Shown here in pieces: positions 9,216 to 18,717 of a DNA stretch of 64,000 nucleotides (position 1 is its first letter; every line of letters starts with the position of its first letter). The stretch is taken from contig UBYA01000013.1 in NCBI GenBank assembly GCA_900469615.1, forward strand, positions 121,405-185,404, written 5' to 3'. The translations under genes and the position numbers were made by a program. Origin of the DNA: Hyphomicrobiales bacterium. Lineage in GTDB: Bacteria; Pseudomonadota; Alphaproteobacteria; Rhizobiales; Rhizobiaceae. A model generated the notes under the pieces. The model saw nothing but the letters and a program-made list of their open reading frames with translations, was not told the DNA's origin and did no database searches.

Positions 9216-9366
9216 TGCTTGCGGGGAGAGGGTTGGGGTGAGGGCAGAGCACTCGGTAAATCGTGCGGTTGTGATGGATTTTGGAAGGCCCCTCATCCGG
9301 CCAATTGCCGCTTCACTTCATTCAGCAGCTTCCGGCCACCTTCGCCCCGCATACGCGGGGAGAAGG
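9216..9366. repeat. RIME-like intergenic mosaic repeat between glgX and pgm
   Basis: The 213-bp gap has no gene. It contains GCGGGGAGAGGGTTGGGGTG near its start, CCCCTCATCCGGCC in the middle, and the hairpin CCCCGC-ATAC-GCGGGG at 9345-9360 flanked by TTC and GAA. These blocks are characteristic of interspersed rhizobial elements with paired palindromes. No promoter is obvious. It may form stable RNA structure between pgm and glgX. Confidence 0.55.
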
Positions 9367-9385
9367 GACTTGGGCTCTTGCCCTA

Positions 9386-11014
9386 TCAGGTAATGACCGT
9401 CGGTGCGTCGCGGCCGGTGCGGCCCTTGATGTCGGCGATTTCCTGGGCTGCCGTGATGAGATCGGCCAGCGCTTCCTGGGTCTCGATATTGTGACGGGTC
9501 GAATCGGGCTCGTAGCGCTCGATATAGACGCGCAGCGTCGCGCCCGTGGTGCCGGTGCCGGAGAGGCGGAAGACCACGCGGGAACCGCCTTCGAAGAGGA
9601 TGCGGATGCCCTGGTGCTGGCTGACGGACTTGTCGACCGGATCGTGGTAGGCGAAGTCGTCGGCGGCGGATACGGTGAGATCGCCGTATTTGGTGCCCGG
9701 AAGGGTCGGCAGCTTTTCGCGCAGCGCCGTAATCAGGCCGTTGGCGGCGTCGGTGTCGACGCCTTCATAGTCGTGGCGGGAATAGTAGTTGCGGCCGTAG
9801 GCGGCCCAATGCTGCGTCACGATATCGATGACGCTTTCGCCACGCACGGCGAGGATGTTCAGCCAGAGCAGCACCGCCCAGAGGCCATCCTTCTCGCGGA
9901 CGTGGTTCGAGCCGGTGCCGGAACTTTCCTCGCCGCAGATCGTCGCCATGCCGGCATCGAGCAGGTTGCCGAAGAATTTCCAGCCGGTCGGCGTCTCATA
10001 AATGCCGACGCCGCGCTTTTCGGCAACGCGGTCGGCCGCGCCGCTGGTGGGCATGGAGCGGGCAATGCCGGCGATGCCATGCGAATAGCCCGGGGCCAGA
10101 TTGGCGTTGGCTGCGAGAATCGCGAGACTGTCGGACGGAGTGACGTAGATGCCCTTGCCGATGATGAGATTGCGGTCGCCATCGCCATCCGATGCAGCAC
10201 CGAAGTCGGGCGCATCGTCGCTCATCATATCGTCGTAGAGCTCCTTGCAGTAGACGAGGTTCGGGTCGGGATGATGACCGCCGAAATCCGGTAGCGGCAG
10301 GAAGTTGCGGACCGATCCATCCGGCGCGCCGAGGCGGATCTCGAAGATTTCCTTCGCGTACGGGCCGGTGACGGCGCTCATCGCATCGAAGGAGATACGG
10401 AAGCCGAGGCTGATCAGGTTGCGGATGGCGCCGAAATCGAACAGCTCTTCCATCAAGGCCGCATAATCTTCGACCGGATCGATGACGGAAACGATCACGC
10501 CGTCGATATCCTCGCGGCCGATGCGATCGAGGTTGATGTCCGGAAAATCCGATATCTTGTAGCTGTCGATCACCTTGGAGCGCTCATAGATGGCGTCGGT
10601 GATCTTTTCCGGCGCCGGACCGCCGTTGCCGATATTGTACTTGATGCCGAAGTCTTCCGTCGGGCCGCCGGGATTGTGGCTGGCCGACAGGATGATGCCG
10701 CCGAAGGCCTTGTACTTGCGGATGATGTTGGAGGCGGCGGGCGTCGAGAGGATGCCGCCCTTGCCGACCATAACCTTGCCGAAGCCGTTCGCGGCGGCCA
10801 TCTTGATGGCCTTCTGGATGACGTCGCGGTTGTAGTAGCGGCCGTCGCCGCCGATGACCAGGCACTTGCCCTGATAGCCGTCGAGCGAATCAAAAATCGA
10901 CTGGATGAAGTTTTCCGCGTAGTTGGGCTGCTGGAATACGGGAACCTTCTTTCGCAGGCCCGAAGTGCCGGGCTTCTGATCCGCGTAGGGGGTGGTGGGT
11001 ACGGTTTTAATCAT
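9386..11014 (-). CDS. pgm: Phosphoglucomutase, alpha-D-glucose specific
   Basis: A 542-aa enzyme interconverting glucose-1-phosphate and glucose-6-phosphate. The active-site phosphoserine loop SASHNPGG lies near residue 112. The Mg-binding loop ASDGDGDRN and the sugar-binding GEESSGTGSNH follow, and the C-terminal SGTGTTGATLRVYIERYE binds phosphate. Length and motifs fit the eukaryote-like PGM1 family. It begins 4 bp after the glgA stop, so it is co-transcribed with glgA. It supplies Glc-1-P both to GlgC here and to GalU at 52273. Confidence 0.96.
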   Translation of the reverse strand: MIKTVPTTPYADQKPGTSGLRKKVPVFQQPNYAENFIQSIFDSLDGYQGKCLVIGGDGRYYNRDVIQKAIKMAAANGFGKVMVGKGGILSTPAASNIIRKYKAFGGIILSASHNPGGPTEDFGIKYNIGNGGPAPEKITDAIYERSKVIDSYKISDFPDINLDRIGREDIDGVIVSVIDPVEDYAALMEELFDFGAIRNLISLGFRISFDAMSAVTGPYAKEIFEIRLGAPDGSVRNFLPLPDFGGHHPDPNLVYCKELYDDMMSDDAPDFGAASDGDGDRNLIIGKGIYVTPSDSLAILAANANLAPGYSHGIAGIARSMPTSGAADRVAEKRGVGIYETPTGWKFFGNLLDAGMATICGEESSGTGSNHVREKDGLWAVLLWLNILAVRGESVIDIVTQHWAAYGRNYYSRHDYEGVDTDAANGLITALREKLPTLPGTKYGDLTVSAADDFAYHDPVDKSVSQHQGIRILFEGGSRVVFRLSGTGTTGATLRVYIERYEPDSTRHNIETQEALADLITAAQEIADIKGRTGRDAPTVIT

Positions 11015-11018
11015 CGGG

Positions 11019-12461
11019 TTAAGCGCCTCTCGAGACTAGACTGGAGTAGAGAGCGGCGTAGCGTTCTGCGCTCCTGCCCCAGGATACGTCGGATTTCATG
11101 CCCTGCTTTTGCATCTGCGTCCAGACCTTTCGATTCTGGAAAAGATGCATGGCACGGCGCACGGCCTGCAGCAGCCCCTCGGCGGTGACGGGGGAAAATT
11201 GGATGCCGGTCGCGACCTTTGCCTGCAGCGCGGCGTGGTTGGCGTCGATAATCGTATCGTTGAGCCCGCCAGTCCGCGCAACGATCGGCAGGCAGCCGTA
11301 GCGTAAGCCATAAAGCTGCGTGAGACCACATGGTTCGAAGCGGGAGGGAATGATAATCGCGTCGCAACCGGCCTGCATCAGATGCGACATAGGTTCGTTA
11401 TAGCCGGCGGAAACCCCGACGCGGCCGCGATGACGGCCGGCTGCGGCAAAGAGCGCACCTTCCAGCGCCGGATCGCCGGCGCCGAGAATGGCGAGCTTGG
11501 CGCCCATGTGGACAATCTCGCTGGAGATGCTTGCCAGAAGATCCATGCCCTTCTGCCAGGTCAAACGGCTGACGACGCAGAAAATCGGGCCGTCGTCGTT
11601 ATCGAGACCGAAATGCTCGATGACGCGCTGACGGTTCGCAACGCGATCCTTCAGCGTCGCGGCATTGTAAGTCTGCGCGATCATGGGATCGCTCGCCGGA
11701 TTCCAGATATCGTCGTCGATGCCGTTGACGATTCCGTAGAGATCGTATGCCCGGCTGGCGATGACGCCTTCGAGGCCCATGCCGAATTCGGGCGTCAGGA
11801 TTTCCTCGGCATAGGAGGGGCTGACGGTGGTCAGTGCGTGCGCCGTCTGCAGCCCGCCCTTGAGGAAGCCGACATCGCCGTAATATTCGACGCCCTCCAT
11901 GGAAAAAGCGTGGGGCGGCAGGCGCAGGCCGGGGAAGATATCGGCGCCGAACTGGCCCTGGAAAGCAATGTTGTGGATGGTGAGGACGCTCGGCAGTTCC
12001 GGCGTCGGATAGTAGCGCATGTAAACCGGCACCATGGCCGATTGCCAGTCATGCGCATGCACCAGATCCGGCCGCCAGCCGGGCATGAGGCCCGCGGCAA
12101 TTTCGGCGCCTGCCAGCGACAGGGCGGCGAAACGCCGCCAGTTGTCGGGATAATCCTTGCCCGTCGCATCGACATAGGGGCCGCCGGTGCGGCTGTAATA
12201 GGCCGGCGCATCGAGCACGAGGAAGGAAATTCCGGCATGCTCGGCCTCGAGGACCGTCGCCGGTTCGCCGAGGAGGTCCGGAAACTCCAGGCGGACAACC
12301 GGATCGCGAATGGCCTTCATGACGGCGGGATAGCCCGGGATAAGGGTCTTGGTCTCGACGCCATAAGGCTTGAGCGCGCCAGGCAGGGCGCCGGCCACAT
12401 CGGCCAGGCCCCCTGTCTTGATCAAGGGGAAGACTTCGGACGAAACCGAGAGAACCTTCAT
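11019..12461 (-). CDS. glgA: Glycogen synthase (ADP-glucose dependent)
   Basis: A GT5 glycogen synthase (480 aa). It transfers glucose from ADP-glucose to the growing alpha-1,4 chain. The ADP-glucose-binding KTGGLADV is at residues 15-22. The C-terminal catalytic block SRFEPCGLTQLYGLRYG is followed by PIVARTGGLNDT. Only 3 bp separate it from glgC and 4 bp from pgm, which indicates one transcript. Confidence 0.97.
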   Translation of the reverse strand: MKVLSVSSEVFPLIKTGGLADVAGALPGALKPYGVETKTLIPGYPAVMKAIRDPVVRLEFPDLLGEPATVLEAEHAGISFLVLDAPAYYSRTGGPYVDATGKDYPDNWRRFAALSLAGAEIAAGLMPGWRPDLVHAHDWQSAMVPVYMRYYPTPELPSVLTIHNIAFQGQFGADIFPGLRLPPHAFSMEGVEYYGDVGFLKGGLQTAHALTTVSPSYAEEILTPEFGMGLEGVIASRAYDLYGIVNGIDDDIWNPASDPMIAQTYNAATLKDRVANRQRVIEHFGLDNDDGPIFCVVSRLTWQKGMDLLASISSEIVHMGAKLAILGAGDPALEGALFAAAGRHRGRVGVSAGYNEPMSHLMQAGCDAIIIPSRFEPCGLTQLYGLRYGCLPIVARTGGLNDTIIDANHAALQAKVATGIQFSPVTAEGLLQAVRRAMHLFQNRKVWTQMQKQGMKSDVSWGRSAERYAALYSSLVSRGA

Positions 12462-12464
12462 AAG

Positions 12465-13727
12465 TTACAAATCCAGCTTGTCGATCATCGATTGTGTGAT
12501 CAGGCAGATGCCGCTCTCCGTACGGCGGAAACGCTTGGCGTCCAGTTCCGGATCCTCGCCGACCACCAATCCTTCCGGAATGGTGACGCCATGATCGATG
12601 ACGACGTTCTTGAGCTGCGCACGGCGGCCGACCTTGACGCTCGGCAGCACCACCGCGCCCTCCAGCTTGGAATAGGAATTGGCGCGCACGCCGGTAAAGA
12701 GCAGGCTGTTGTAGAGGCTGGCGCCCGAAATGATGCAATCGCCGGCAACGACCGAGGAAACGGCCGAACCGCGGCGGTCCTCGTCGTCATGGACGAACTT
12801 GGCCGGCGGCGTGATTTCCGCATAGGTCCAGATCGGCCAGGACTTGTCGTAGATGTCGAGCTCCGGCACCACGGCGGTCAGGTCGATATTGGCCTGCCAA
12901 TAGGCGTCGACCGTGCCCACGTCCCGCCAATAGGCCTCGCGCTCGAAATCGGAGCGCACGCAGGATTGCGTGAAGCGATGGGCGACGGCTTTGCCGTTCT
13001 TGACGATGTAGGGGATGATGTCCTTGCCGAAGTCGCGGCTGGAATTCGGGTCGGCCGCGTCGCGGCGCAGGCATTCGATCAGGAACTTCGTGTGGAAGAC
13101 GTAGATGCCCATCGAGGCGAGCGCGAGATCGGGGTTGCCGGGAATTCCCGGCGGATCGGCGGGCTTCTCGACGAAATCAATGATCTGGTCCTTGTCGTCG
13201 ACATGCATGACGCCGAAGCCGACGGCCTCCATGCGCGGCACTTCCAGGCAGCCGATGGTGACATCTGCGCCGGAATCGACGTGCTGCTGCAGCATCCATT
13301 CATAGTCCATCTTATAAATATGGTCGCCGGCGAGGATGACCATGTATTCCGGGCCGTAAGGCTCGATGATGTCGATGTTCTGGTAGACGGCGTCGGCCGT
13401 GCCTTCGTACCATTGCGTTTCCGAGACGCGCTGCGAAGCCGGCAGGATGTCGAAGCTTTCGTTGCGCTCGGGGCGGAAGAAGTTCCAGCCGCGCTGCATG
13501 TGACGGATCAGCGAGTGGGCTTTGTACTGCGTCGCGACGCCGATGCGGCGGATACCGGAATTGAGCGCGTTGGACAGCGCGAAATCGATAATTCGCGTCT
13601 TGCCGCCGAAGTACACGGCTGGTTTGGCACGACGGTCGGTGAGTTCTTTCAGGCGGCTGCCGCGCCCCCCGGCAAGAACGTAGGCCATGGCATCGCGTGC
13701 CAGCGGCTGAAAACGTTTTTCTACCAT
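12465..13727 (-). CDS. glgC: Glucose-1-phosphate adenylyltransferase
   Basis: ADP-glucose pyrophosphorylase (420 aa), the committed and usually allosterically controlled step. The N-terminal nucleotidyltransferase fold shows VLAGGRGSRLKELTDRRAKP and GGKTRIIDFALSN. The middle has ILAGDHIYKMDY and FVEKPADPP. The C-terminal left-handed beta-helix contains repeated hexapeptide turns. I chose ATG 13727 because AGGGAGGA lies 6 nt upstream and the protein then starts MVEKRFQPLARDAMAYVLAGG, the usual rhizobial N-terminus; the longer upstream frame lacks support. It starts 26 bp after the glgB stop. Confidence 0.97.
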   Translation of the reverse strand: MVEKRFQPLARDAMAYVLAGGRGSRLKELTDRRAKPAVYFGGKTRIIDFALSNALNSGIRRIGVATQYKAHSLIRHMQRGWNFFRPERNESFDILPASQRVSETQWYEGTADAVYQNIDIIEPYGPEYMVILAGDHIYKMDYEWMLQQHVDSGADVTIGCLEVPRMEAVGFGVMHVDDKDQIIDFVEKPADPPGIPGNPDLALASMGIYVFHTKFLIECLRRDAADPNSSRDFGKDIIPYIVKNGKAVAHRFTQSCVRSDFEREAYWRDVGTVDAYWQANIDLTAVVPELDIYDKSWPIWTYAEITPPAKFVHDDEDRRGSAVSSVVAGDCIISGASLYNSLLFTGVRANSYSKLEGAVVLPSVKVGRRAQLKNVVIDHGVTIPEGLVVGEDPELDAKRFRRTESGICLITQSMIDKLDL

Positions 13728-13753
13728 TTTATTCCTCCCTGTCCGTAGTGATC

Positions 13754-15961
13754 TCAAAATTCGGGTTCGAGCATGATGGTCGCCAATGGAGGCAGCGTTA
13801 TCGTCGCCTGTATGCCTCCGCCTGCGTTGACGGCCTGCACTCGCCCGCCATTGCCCTTGCCGCTGCCGCCGTAGATGTCGGCATCGGTATTCAAAATCTC
13901 GCGCCACCGCCCCTCAGCCGGCAGGTGCAAGGTATAATTCTCACGATAGACTGGCGTGAAATTGGTGATGACGGCAACCGGCTTTTCGCCCGGCGCCTTG
14001 CGCAGCCACGCGAAGACCGAATTTTCGAAATCATCGACGACAAGCCATTCGAAGCCGTCTCCCTCGCAATCGCGGGCATGCAGTGCCGGCTTGCTGCGAT
14101 AGGTGAAGTTGAGATCGCGAACGAGACGACGCATGCCTTCGTGCATGCGGTACTGCAGGAGGTTCCAGTCCAGCGCGCGCTCTTCGCTCCATTCGCTCCA
14201 TTGCGCGAATTCCTGGCCCATGAAGAGCAGTTTCTTGCCAGGATAGCCCCACATGAAGGCGTAGTAGGCCCGCAGGTTGGCGAATTTCTGCCAGTCGTCG
14301 CCGGCCATCTTGGCGATGAGCGATCCCTTGCCGTGGACGACTTCGTCATGCGAGAGCGGCAGGACGAAGTTTTCCGAGAAGGCGTAGATCAGGCCGAAGG
14401 TCAGTTCGTTGTGGTGGTACTTGCGATGCACGGACTCGCGGGAGAGGTAGCTCAGCGTGTCGTGCATGAAACCCATGTTCCATTTGAAGCCGAAGCCGAG
14501 GCCGCCTTCATGCACCGGCTGCGACACCTTCGGCCACGAGGTCGATTCCTCGGCGATCGTCATGACGCCCGGATGCGCCCCGTAAAGGCGGGTGTTCATC
14601 GACTGCAGGAAGCGGACGGCCTCGAGGTTTTCGTTGCCGCCATATTCGTTCGGGATCCATTCGCCGTGTTTGCGGGAATAGTCGAGGTAGAGCATGGAAG
14701 CGACGGCATCGACGCGCAAACCGTCCAGATGGAACTTTTCCGCCCAGTAGAGCGCGTTGTTCAAAAGATAGGCGAGGACCTCGGTGCGGCCGAAATTGTA
14801 GATCGCCGTATTCCAGTCGGGATGAAAACCCTTGCGAGGGTCCTCGTGCTCGTAGAGCGCCGTGCCGTCGAACCAGCGCAGACCGTGCTCGTCGGTCGGG
14901 AAATGCGCCGGCACCCAGTCGAGGATGACGCCGATGCCGACCTTGTGGCAGCCGTTGACGAAGCGGGCGAAGCCTTCCGGCTCGCCGAAACGGGCCGTCG
15001 GCGCATAGAGGCCGGTGGTCTGGTAGCCCCAGGACGGATCGTAGGGGTGCTCGGTGATCGGCAGGAATTCGATGTGGGTGAAGCCCATATCGACGCAATA
15101 GGGGATAAGGCGCGAGGCGAGCTCATCCCACGACAGCATCGAGCCATCGTCGCGGCGCTGCCAGGAGCCGGCATGGACCTCGTAGATGGAGATGGGCTGG
15201 CGGCGCATGTCGACGCTTGCCCAGTGTTGGCGGTGTGCCGTATCTTCCCATACCTGCTGTAGTTCCGTTGCGGTGACGGAGGCGGTCTTGGGGCGCAGTT
15301 CGCTGCGACGGGCGAAGGGATCGGCCTTCAACGGCAGCAACACGCCGTCGTGGCCGCGGATTTCGAATTTATAGGCGACGCCGGCCGGAACGTCGGGGGC
15401 GAAAATCTCCCATATGCCGGAATCCGACCGGAGGCGCATGACATGCCGGCGGCCGTCCCAGTTGTTGAAATCGCCGACGACGGAGACGCGCTGCGCATTC
15501 GGTGCCCAGACCGCGAAATGGAAGCCCTGGACGCCTTCATGCTTCAGGGGGTGGGCGCCCATCTTGTCGAACAGGCGCAGATGCGTGCCCTGGCGGGCGA
15601 AATAGTCGTCCATCGGCCCTAAAACAGGGCCGAAGCTGTAGGGGTCGGTCACGGCCCATTCGGAATCGCCGCGCCTGGCGCGATACCGGACCGGCTGCTG
15701 CTTGGTAAGCTTCACGTCGCCGGCAAAGAAGCCTGCCGGGTCAAGGCAGTCGAGCTCGCCGATGACCGAGCCGTCGAGCGACAAGGCGGTGACGGCCTCC
15801 GCGCCCGGAATGAAGCACCGGGTCACATAGCCCTCGTCCGTCTTGTGGACGCCGAGAACGGCGAACGGATCGGAATGGGTGCCTGCGAGAATTGCAGCAA
15901 CGTCGCCTGCCGAAATATCCCTCAAGCCGGTGCTGTCAGCGGGTTTCTTCGGCTTTTTCAT
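13754..15961 (-). CDS. glgB: 1,4-alpha-glucan branching enzyme
   Basis: GlgB (735 aa) makes alpha-1,6 branches. It has an N-terminal beta domain (DPFAVLGVHKT), then CBM48 (HFAVWAPNAQRVSVVGDFN), then the GH13_9 barrel: DWVPAHFP, LDGLRVDAVASMLY (nucleophile Asp near 418), IAEESTSWP and LPLSHDEVVHGKGSL. The C-terminal all-beta domain ends IMLEPEF. The ATG at 15961 overlaps the glgP stop as ATGA and has GGAG 7 nt upstream. The longer upstream frame would run into glgP and is not favoured. Confidence 0.97.
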   Translation of the reverse strand: MKKPKKPADSTGLRDISAGDVAAILAGTHSDPFAVLGVHKTDEGYVTRCFIPGAEAVTALSLDGSVIGELDCLDPAGFFAGDVKLTKQQPVRYRARRGDSEWAVTDPYSFGPVLGPMDDYFARQGTHLRLFDKMGAHPLKHEGVQGFHFAVWAPNAQRVSVVGDFNNWDGRRHVMRLRSDSGIWEIFAPDVPAGVAYKFEIRGHDGVLLPLKADPFARRSELRPKTASVTATELQQVWEDTAHRQHWASVDMRRQPISIYEVHAGSWQRRDDGSMLSWDELASRLIPYCVDMGFTHIEFLPITEHPYDPSWGYQTTGLYAPTARFGEPEGFARFVNGCHKVGIGVILDWVPAHFPTDEHGLRWFDGTALYEHEDPRKGFHPDWNTAIYNFGRTEVLAYLLNNALYWAEKFHLDGLRVDAVASMLYLDYSRKHGEWIPNEYGGNENLEAVRFLQSMNTRLYGAHPGVMTIAEESTSWPKVSQPVHEGGLGFGFKWNMGFMHDTLSYLSRESVHRKYHHNELTFGLIYAFSENFVLPLSHDEVVHGKGSLIAKMAGDDWQKFANLRAYYAFMWGYPGKKLLFMGQEFAQWSEWSEERALDWNLLQYRMHEGMRRLVRDLNFTYRSKPALHARDCEGDGFEWLVVDDFENSVFAWLRKAPGEKPVAVITNFTPVYRENYTLHLPAEGRWREILNTDADIYGGSGKGNGGRVQAVNAGGGIQATITLPPLATIMLEPEF

Positions 15962-18420
15962 CCGGCTCTCCAGATTTCCTTGGCATATTGACGGATCGTC
16001 CGGTCGGAGGAGAACCAGCCCATGCGGGCAGTGTTGTTGATCGTCTTGGCGTACCATTCGGACGGATTGGACCAGAGGATGTCGACTTCGCGCTGCGCCG
16101 AGGCATAAGCATCGAAATCGGCAGCGACCATGAACCAGTCGTGGCTGTAGATGCCGTCGATCAGGCCGGCGTATCGATTGCGGTCGTCAGGGGAGAAGAC
16201 GCCGGACGCGATGGCCGACAGCGCCTGGGAGAGCTCGCGCGATCGCTCGATGATGGCGCGGGGATTGTGGCCATCGCTGCGCAGGTTGGCGACTTCATCG
16301 GCCCGCAGGCCGAAGATGACGATATTGTCCTCGCCGACATTGTCGCGCATTTCGACATTGGCGCCGTCGAGCGTGCCGATCGTCAGCGCGCCGTTGAGGC
16401 CGAACTTCATGTTGCCGGTGCCCGATGCCTCCATGCCTGCCGTGGAAATCTGCTCGGACAGGTCGGCGGCGGGAACCATGACCTCGGCAAGCGAGACATT
16501 GTAGTTCGGCACGAAGACGATCTTCAGCAGGCCGCGCACCGACGGGTCGTTGTTGACGACGCGGGCGACATCGTTGATCAGCTTGATGATGAGCTTGGCG
16601 TTATGGTAGCTCGGCGCCGCCTTGCCGGCGAAGAGCTTGACGCGCGGCTGCCAGTCCAGCTCGGGATGCGAGCGGATCTGGTCGTAAAGCGCCACGGCCT
16701 CGATCACGTTCAGCAGCTGGCGCTTGTATTCGTGAATGCGCTTGATCTGGATGTCGAACATCGCATTCGGGTCGAGCTTGATGCCCATGCGGCTGGCGAC
16801 GAGATTGGACAGCTGCACCTTGTTGGCGCGCTTGACGGCGGCGAACTTCTCCTGGAAGGCGCTGTCGCGGGCGAACTGGTCCAATGGCTTCAGCTGCTCG
16901 GCATCGTCGAGGAAAGCGTCGCCGATGGTTTCGCGCACCAGGCTGGTGAGACCGGGATTGCACTGCATCAGCCAGCGGCGCGGCGTAATGCCGTTGGTCT
17001 TGTTGTTGATGCGGTCGGGGTAAAGCTTGTGCAGGTCGGCAAAGACCGTGACCTTCATCAGGTCGGTGTGAAGCGCCGAAACACCATTGATCGAGTGCGA
17101 ACCGACGAAGGCCAGATTGCCCATGCGCACGCGGCGATCGCCGTTCTCGTCGATCAGCGAGATCGAGCGGATTTCCGTGTCGCTGAAATTGCGCAGCTTG
17201 CGGGCTTCCATGAGGATCTTGGCGTTGATCGCGTAGATGATCTGCATATGGCGCGGCAGCAGCCGCTCGAACAGCGGCACCGGCCAGCTTTCTAGCGCTT
17301 CCGGCAGCAGCGTGTGGTTGGTGTAGCCGAACGTATCGCGGGTGATATCCCAGGCCTTGTCGAAATCGAGGCCGTGCACGTCGACCAGCAGCCGCATCAT
17401 TTCAGCCACCGAGACCGCCGGATGCGTGTCGTTCAGCTGGATGGCGACCTTTTCGGACAGGTTGGTCAGATCGTCGTATTGCTGCAGATGGCGGCGCAAG
17501 ATGTCCTGCAGCGAGGCGGAGGAGAAAAAGAACTCCTGGCGCAGGCGCAGTTCCTGGCCGGCAGGCGTTGCATCCGCCGGATAGAGAACGCGCGTCAGGC
17601 TTTCGGCCTTGTTGCTTTCGCGCAGCGCGCCGATATGGTCGCCGGCGTTGAAGGCATCGAGCAGGATCGGATCGATCGGCTGGGCTGACCAAAGGCGCAG
17701 CGTGTTGACGCGATGGCCGCGCCAGCCGACGACGGGCGTATCGAATGCCGTGGCGATGACCCGCTCGGCGGGCTTCCAGACGTATCGCGGCTGATCGTCA
17801 TGGCTGCTGACGGTCTCGACAGTGCCGCCGAAGCCGATTTCGTAAGAGCTCTCCTGGCGCTCGAACTCCCAGGGGTTGCCGTGCGCCAGCCAGGTTTCAG
17901 GCAGTTCCACCTGCCAGCCGTCCGCCATCTGCTGGCGGAAAAGGCCATGCACGTAGCGGATGCCGTAACCGTAGGCGGGCACGTCGACGGTCGCCATGGA
18001 TTCCATGAAACAGGCGGCGAGACGGCCAAGGCCGCCATTGCCAAGGGCAGCGTCCGGCTCGAGGCCGGCGATGACGCGGATATCGACGCCGAGCGAGGCG
18101 AGCGCGTTGGTGATTTCCTCCATCAGGCCGAGGTTGGAAACCGCATCGCGCATCAGGCGGCCGATCAGGAACTCGAGAGACAGGTAGTAGACGCGCTTGG
18201 CGTCCGTCTCGTAGACGTTGCGGGTCGATTCGATCCACTTGTCGATGACGCGGTCGCGAATGACAAGGATCGTCGCCGTCAGCCAGTCGTGCGGTTTAGC
18301 AACCTTTGCATCCTTGCCGATGCGATACGTCAGGCGCTCGATGATTTCTTCGGCAAGGATTTCAGGGCGGGAACTGCGCGGCGCGGGAACGGGGAGATCG
18401 GCCTTCGTCAAGTTATTCAT
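15958..18420 (-). CDS. glgP: Glycogen phosphorylase
   Basis: PLP-dependent phosphorylase (820 aa) that releases glucose-1-phosphate from chain ends. The N-terminal YYLSLEFLIGR and GNGGLGRLAACFMES signatures are present. The PLP lysine is in SGTGNMKFGLNGALTIG, near residue 672. I favour ATG 18420 (MNNLTKADLP), which has GAGAG about 8 nt upstream. A second ATG at 18438 has no SD-like sequence. It is the first gene of the glycogen operon, so the promoter should lie in 18421-18637. Confidence 0.95.
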   Translation of the reverse strand: MNNLTKADLPVPAPRSSRPEILAEEIIERLTYRIGKDAKVAKPHDWLTATILVIRDRVIDKWIESTRNVYETDAKRVYYLSLEFLIGRLMRDAVSNLGLMEEITNALASLGVDIRVIAGLEPDAALGNGGLGRLAACFMESMATVDVPAYGYGIRYVHGLFRQQMADGWQVELPETWLAHGNPWEFERQESSYEIGFGGTVETVSSHDDQPRYVWKPAERVIATAFDTPVVGWRGHRVNTLRLWSAQPIDPILLDAFNAGDHIGALRESNKAESLTRVLYPADATPAGQELRLRQEFFFSSASLQDILRRHLQQYDDLTNLSEKVAIQLNDTHPAVSVAEMMRLLVDVHGLDFDKAWDITRDTFGYTNHTLLPEALESWPVPLFERLLPRHMQIIYAINAKILMEARKLRNFSDTEIRSISLIDENGDRRVRMGNLAFVGSHSINGVSALHTDLMKVTVFADLHKLYPDRINNKTNGITPRRWLMQCNPGLTSLVRETIGDAFLDDAEQLKPLDQFARDSAFQEKFAAVKRANKVQLSNLVASRMGIKLDPNAMFDIQIKRIHEYKRQLLNVIEAVALYDQIRSHPELDWQPRVKLFAGKAAPSYHNAKLIIKLINDVARVVNNDPSVRGLLKIVFVPNYNVSLAEVMVPAADLSEQISTAGMEASGTGNMKFGLNGALTIGTLDGANVEMRDNVGEDNIVIFGLRADEVANLRSDGHNPRAIIERSRELSQALSAIASGVFSPDDRNRYAGLIDGIYSHDWFMVAADFDAYASAQREVDILWSNPSEWYAKTINNTARMGWFSSDRTIRQYAKEIWRAG

Positions 18421-18637
18421 ACTATCAACTCTCGCCATTTGTGATGTATATTCAGGGTGTTACGCCTGCATATATCGAATTGCCTTTCCGTTTCACTATC
18501 AGTTTACGCATTGATGTAAAGCAGTTGCAACAAGCGAGTTGGGCAGATGCGAAAATAGCCGCGAAACGTTTGCCAATGCCGGGAAAAGACTTGATTCCGA
18601 TGGTGTTTCGGGCTTTTATTCGCGCATCGATAAAACG

Positions 18638-18675
18638 AAAAGCCTCGCGATACGAGTATCGCGAGGCTTTTTCTT
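18638..18675. terminator. Strong Rho-independent terminator, perfect 16-bp stem
   Basis: Arms AAAAGCCTCGCGATAC (18638-18653) and GTATCGCGAGGCTTTT (18656-18671) form a perfect inverted repeat with a 2-nt centre. A-rich and T-rich edges lie on both sides, so it can act in either direction. It stands just after the end of the minus-strand VWA gene and insulates the glycogen operon from it. The rest of 18421-18717 should hold the glgP promoter; no clear consensus is seen. Confidence 0.85.
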
Positions 18676-18717
18676 TCGTGTCGACCTTCAGTTGCCTGGG
18701 GCGCTGGCGCAGCATGC

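Noticed and set aside
11382..13748. A 788-codon plus-strand frame opposite glgA and glgC
   Set aside because: Antisense shadow spanning a gene junction; no motif, no SD.
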